Source: Rickettsiales bacterium
GTDB lineage: Bacteria > Pseudomonadota > Alphaproteobacteria > Rickettsiales > UBA3002
Direction: 5' to 3'
NCBI GenBank assembly: GCA_947441895.1
Contig: CANEUT010000095.1
Coordinates: forward strand, 1-6,286
DNA length: 6,286 nucleotides
The position numbers were made by a program, and so were the translations under genes. The notes beneath the pieces are model-generated. The model did not search any database. It saw nothing but the letters and a program-made list of their open reading frames with translations, and was not told where the DNA came from. Positions 6,050 through 6,286 of this stretch are shown here, piece by piece (the first letter of the stretch is position 1; each line of letters starts with the position of its first letter).

Positions 6050-6286
6050 CCATGTGCTGGCCGCCGTTGACCGACAAGGTCTCGCCGGTAATAAAACCAG
6101 CCATGTCATCGGCCAAGAAGCACACAGCGCGGGCGATTTCCGTGGCTTCACCCAGGCGACCCACGGGAATTTTTGCAACAATACCTTTCATCACATCCGC
6201 CGAAACGGCGGCCACCATATCGGTGTTGATGTAGCCGGGGGCAACGGCGTTCACGGTGATGCATTTATTGGCGCATTCACGCGCGA
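6045..6286 (-). CDS. Short-chain dehydrogenase/reductase, C-terminal part: probable acetoacetyl-CoA reductase (PhaB) or FabG
   Basis: The visible 79 residues are the C-terminal end of a classical SDR; the N-terminal Rossmann glycine loop and the YxxxK catalytic pair lie beyond the right edge. ITVNAVAPGYINTDM is the conserved segment after the active site, with the PG that contacts the nicotinamide. IPVGRLGEATEIARAVCFLA is the family's substrate-side helix region, and FITGETLSVNGGQHM is the last strand. The close VNGGQ-M ending and the IPVGRLG wording resemble PhaB, which reduces acetoacetyl-CoA to (R)-3-hydroxybutyryl-CoA for polyhydroxybutyrate. FabG, the fatty-acid 3-oxoacyl-ACP reductase, remains a close alternative. 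The stop is TAA at 6047-6045. The gene converges on the small plus-strand gene, and no PHA synthase or thiolase is visible to settle the function. Confidence 0.85.
   Translation of the reverse strand, partial: ARECANKCITVNAVAPGYINTDMVAAVSADVMKGIVAKIPVGRLGEATEIARAVCFLADDMAGFITGETLSVNGGQHME

Overview
This window is ordinary bacterial chromosome, probably from an alphaproteobacterium of moderate GC content. The SerC sequence is of the distinct type common in alphaproteobacteria. The alpha/beta hydrolase looks like the alphaproteobacterial relatives of mitochondrial ABHD10, and the right-edge fragment ends like a PhaB/FabG reductase. A complete serC-serA pair argues against a strongly reduced intracellular parasite. 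I cannot name a genus.

Layout, left to right. (1) Positions 1-1887, minus strand: two glycosyltransferase genes joined by a 4-base ATGA overlap. A GT4-family enzyme (610-1887) is followed by a GT9, heptosyltransferase-like enzyme (613 to beyond the left edge). Together they suggest assembly of a lipopolysaccharide core or another surface glycan. The GT9 gene carries an in-frame, hairpin-rich segment (about 35-121) that looks like a repeat element inserted into a reading frame. (2) Positions 1888-1961: a short divergent intergenic region with a small dyad. (3) Positions 1962-2711, plus strand: an alpha/beta hydrolase with a complete Ser-Asp-His triad. (4) Positions 2708-5519, plus strand: a promoter with a consensus -35 box overlapping the hydrolase stop codon, then serC and serA 15 bases apart. 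These encode the first two enzymes of the phosphorylated serine pathway; serB is not in the window. (5) Positions 5520-5808: no gene of its own. It holds a 69-base REP-like hairpin just after serA, an AT-rich hairpin between two copies of a 10-base direct repeat, and the leader of the next gene. (6) Positions 5809-6003, plus strand: a 64-residue protein I do not recognise, with a good ribosome binding site. (7) Positions 6013-6040: four tandem heptamers each containing CTAG, between convergent genes. (8) Positions 6045-6286, minus strand: the C-terminal end of a short-chain reductase, probably acetoacetyl-CoA reductase (PhaB) or FabG.

I see no clear sign of a novel multi-gene system. The items most worth a second look are the repeat inside the GT9 gene, the dyad in the serC promoter spacer, the repeat-rich surroundings of the 64-residue gene, and that gene itself.
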